64,000 bases of DNA, from assembly GCA_946558465.1 (NCBI GenBank), contig CAMNTM010000001.1, forward strand, positions 62,001-126,000. The letters are read 5' to 3'. The notes below the pieces were generated by a model. The model was not told where the DNA came from. It was given only the letters and a program-made list of their open reading frames with translations, and did no database searches. The DNA comes from an uncultured Lachnospiraceae bacterium. Its GTDB lineage: Bacteria; Bacillota; Clostridia; Lachnospirales; Lachnospiraceae. Numbering within the stretch: position 1 is the first letter of the stretch; each line of letters opens with the position of its first letter. Made by a program: the position numbers and the translations under genes. Shown piece after piece: positions 61,949-64,000 of the stretch.

Positions 61949-64000
61949 TTAATTTTTATTAGATAATACTTTTTCCTGTACAGATTTCGGAACCTGCTCA
62001 TATCTTTCAAAGAACATGGAGTAGTTTCCGCGTCCCTGTGTCCTGGATCGAAGATCTGTAGAATATCCGAACATCTCGGACAACGGTACAAATCCACGTA
62101 CGATCTTACCGCCGCCTAAGTCGTCCATACCTTCAATACGGCCTCGGCGGGAATTGATATCGCCGATAACATCTCCCATATACTCCTCCGGCATCGTTAC
62201 CTCTACCTTCATAATAGGCTCAAGAAGTACCGGCTCAGCCTTCTTCATAGCATCCTTAAATGCCAATGAACCTGCGATATGGAATGCCATCTCACTGGAA
62301 TCGACCTCATGGTAGGAACCGTCGTATACATTGGCCTTAACGCCGACAACCGGAAATCCGCCAAGAATACCTGACTGCATAGCTTCCTCAATACCTTCGC
62401 CGACCTTCGGGATATATTCCTTTGGAATCGCTCCGCCGACTACCGTAGACTCAAACTGGAAGGTCTCCTCGCCGTTAATATCCATAGGCTCAAACTTAAC
62501 CTTACAATGCCCATACTGTCCGCGTCCGCCGGACTGCTTTGCATACTTGCTGTCAACATCAACCGCTTTGGTGAATGCTTCCTTATATGCAACCTGAGGC
62601 GCACCTACATTTGCCTCAACCTTAAATTCACGAAGAAGTCTGTCTACGATAATCTCAAGATGAAGCTCACCCATTCCGGCTATGATTGTCTGTCCTGTCT
62701 CCTGATCCGTATGAGCACGGAATGTCGGGTCCTCCTCAGCAAGCTTTGCAAGAGACTCACCGAGCTTACCCTGGGAAGCCTTTGTCTTAGGCTCAATTGC
62801 CAGTTCAATAACTGGCTCCGGGAATTCCATAGACTCCAGGATTACCGGATGCTGCTCATCACAGATTGTATCGCCTGTTGTAGTGAATTTGAATCCGATT
62901 GCTGCAGCAATATCTCCCGAATATACTTTGGAAAGCTCTTCCCTCTTATTCGCATGCATCTGAAGGATACGTCCGACACGCTCCTTCTTGCCCTTCGTAG
63001 CATTCAATACATAGGAACCAGAGTTCATTGTACCGGAGTACACTCTGAAATATGCAAGCTTACCTACGAACGGGTCTGTCATAATTTTAAATGCAAGCGC
63101 TGAAAACGGCTCTTCATCAGAAGAATGTCTCTCAGCCTCATTGCCATCCATATCTGTACCCTTGATAGCCGGAATATCCGTCGGAGCAGGCATATACTCA
63201 AGAACTGCGTCAAGAAGCTTCTGTACTCCTTTATTCCTGTAAGCAGAACCGCAGCATACAGGAACCGCTGTACACTCACAAGTCGCTTTTCTGAGCGCCT
63301 TCTTCATATCCTCTACTGAAGGCTCATTTCCCTCCAGATATTCCATCATCAGGTCATCATCCAAATCGCAGATCTTCTCTACCAGATCTGAACGGTAGAG
63401 CTCTGCGTCATCCTGCATATCCTCCGGAATCTCTGTGACAGAAATATCATCCCCCTTATCATCATTATAGATGTAGGCTTTCATCTCCATCAAATCAATG
63501 ATTCCTTTGAAATTATCTTCCTTACCAATTGGCAGCTGAAGAACAATCGCATTTTTTCCAAGTCTTGTCTTAATCTGCTCAACGGCATTGTAAAAATCCG
63601 CACCCAGGATATCCATCTTATTGATGAATGCCATTCTTGGTACATTGTAAGTGTCTGCCTGGCGCCATACATTTTCTGACTGCGGCTCAACACCGCCCTT
63701 AGCACAGAATACACCTACCGCTCCGTCAAGTACACGCAGTGAACGCTCAACCTCCACCGTAAAATCTACGTGTCCCGGAGTATCAATAATATTAATACGA
63801 TGCTCTAATGCACCCGGTTTCGGCTTACAATTTTCTTCCAATGTCCAGTGGCATGTTGTAGCTGCGGAAGTAATTGTGATACCTCTCTCCTGCTCCTGTT
63901 CCATCCAGTCCATAGTTGCAGTACCTTCATGAGTATCACCAATCTTATAGTTTACACCGGTATAGTAGAGAATACGCTCTGTAAGCGTAGTCTTACCAGC
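61949..64000 (-). CDS. fusA: Elongation factor G, 3' part (start lies outside window)
   Basis: The translocation GTPase of the ribosome, open to the window edge. The first visible residues [20 protein letters not shown] are the end of the P-loop, so only about 20 codons are missing. Switch and G3 motifs [14 protein letters not shown] and [15 protein letters not shown] and NKMD follow; domains II-V continue to the C-terminal [17 protein letters not shown]. Nothing unusual is seen. It lies 115 bp before tuf and is presumably preceded by ribosomal protein genes. Confidence 0.98.
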   Translation of the reverse strand, partial: AGKTTLTERILYYTGVNYKIGDTHEGTATMDWMEQEQERGITITSAATTCHWTLEENCKPKPGALEHRINIIDTPGHVDFTVEVERSLRVLDGAVGVFCAKGGVEPQSENVWRQADTYNVPRMAFINKMDILGADFYNAVEQIKTRLGKNAIVLQLPIGKEDNFKGIIDLMEMKAYIYNDDKGDDISVTEIPEDMQDDAELYRSDLVEKICDLDDDLMMEYLEGNEPSVEDMKKALRKATCECTAVPVCCGSAYRNKGVQKLLDAVLEYMPAPTDIPAIKGTDMDGNEAERHSSDEEPFSALAFKIMTDPFVGKLAYFRVYSGTMNSGSYVLNATKGKKERVGRILQMHANKREELSKVYSGDIAAAIGFKFTTTGDTICDEQHPVILESMEFPEPVIELAIEPKTKASQGKLGESLAKLAEEDPTFRAHTDQETGQTIIAGMGELHLEIIVDRLLREFKVEANVGAPQVAYKEAFTKAVDVDSKYAKQSGGRGQYGHCKVKFEPMDINGEETFQFESTVVGGAIPKEYIPKVGEGIEEAMQSGILGGFPVVGVKANVYDGSYHEVDSSEMAFHIAGSLAFKDAMKKAEPVLLEPIMKVEVTMPEEYMGDVIGDINSRRGRIEGMDDLGGGKIVRGFVPLSEMFGYSTDLRSRTQGRGNYSMFFERYEQVPKSVQEKVLSNKN

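Noticed and set aside
62507-63103. Plus-strand 198-residue frame
   Set aside because: Antisense to fusA; cysteine-rich composition results from the complementary codon use.

Overview
The window reads as chromosomal DNA of a gut-type Clostridia bacterium, most likely a member of the Lachnospiraceae. The pointers are the family assignments (YesM/YesN-type regulation of sugar ABC importers, a fructose-type PTS with an MtlR/BglG-type activator, DUF4867, CD3324-type and TnpV proteins), strong AGGAGG ribosome sites and lipoprotein binding proteins. Genus and species cannot be fixed from sequence reading alone.

Region 1 (1-9 kb): the end of one sugar ABC importer, then a very compact bacterial microcompartment (BMC) operon on the minus strand: class II aldolase, CoA-acylating aldehyde dehydrogenase, tandem-domain shell protein, hexameric shell protein, PduL, pentameric vertex protein, iron alcohol dehydrogenase. 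No diol dehydratase or glycyl radical enzyme is present; the aldolase itself is the likely aldehyde source. A divergent triosephosphate-isomerase paralogue and a bicupin follow.

Region 2 (9-16 kb): a fructose-type PTS (IIA, IIB, IIC) with its own HPr and Enzyme I, a class II ketose-bisphosphate aldolase and a PRD/EIIA activator.

Region 3 (16-38 kb): two sugar ABC importers with catabolic genes. They include a fused and a split dihydroxyacetone-kinase-type enzyme, a TIM-barrel epimerase, a SIS isomerase, a Gfo/Idh/MocA dehydrogenase, an RpiB-type isomerase, a cupin isomerase and a fucose/arabinose-isomerase-family protein. Regulators are a YesMN-type two-component system whose operon carries a degenerate double ABC protein, and an IclR protein. 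TPI-like + RpiB-like + TIM-barrel epimerase + DhaK kinases is the enzyme set known from tetritol (erythritol/threitol) catabolism, so I infer that tetrose or related sugar phosphates are processed here, next to a pentulose/deoxyhexulose-phosphate aldolase route feeding the BMC.

Region 4 (38-47 kb): a convergent gap holding two 136-nt elements with covarying 22-bp arms and a five-copy tandem array; then xylulokinase, a DUF4867 protein and a PfkB kinase; a Crp/Fnr regulator opposite a CoA-disulfide reductase-rhodanese gene pair; and an aspartate aminotransferase.

Region 5 (47-61 kb): an AT-rich accessory segment. It contains a frameshifted SWIM-protein pseudogene, an orphan protein resembling FokI in layout, an IS3-family remnant, a duplicated 3' end of tuf, and a cargo block (DUF3784, cysteine-rich KTR, FtsX-type ABC exporter, two-component system, TnpV-HTH chimera, GNAT pseudogene, CD3324-type protein) ending at the intact tuf. 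The two tuf 3' ends bracket about 7.6 kb, as expected of an integrated element.

Region 6 (60.6-64 kb): tuf and the 3' part of fusA, housekeeping str-operon genes. Dispersed GGGGACGGGG palindromes occur at five places in regions 1-3.
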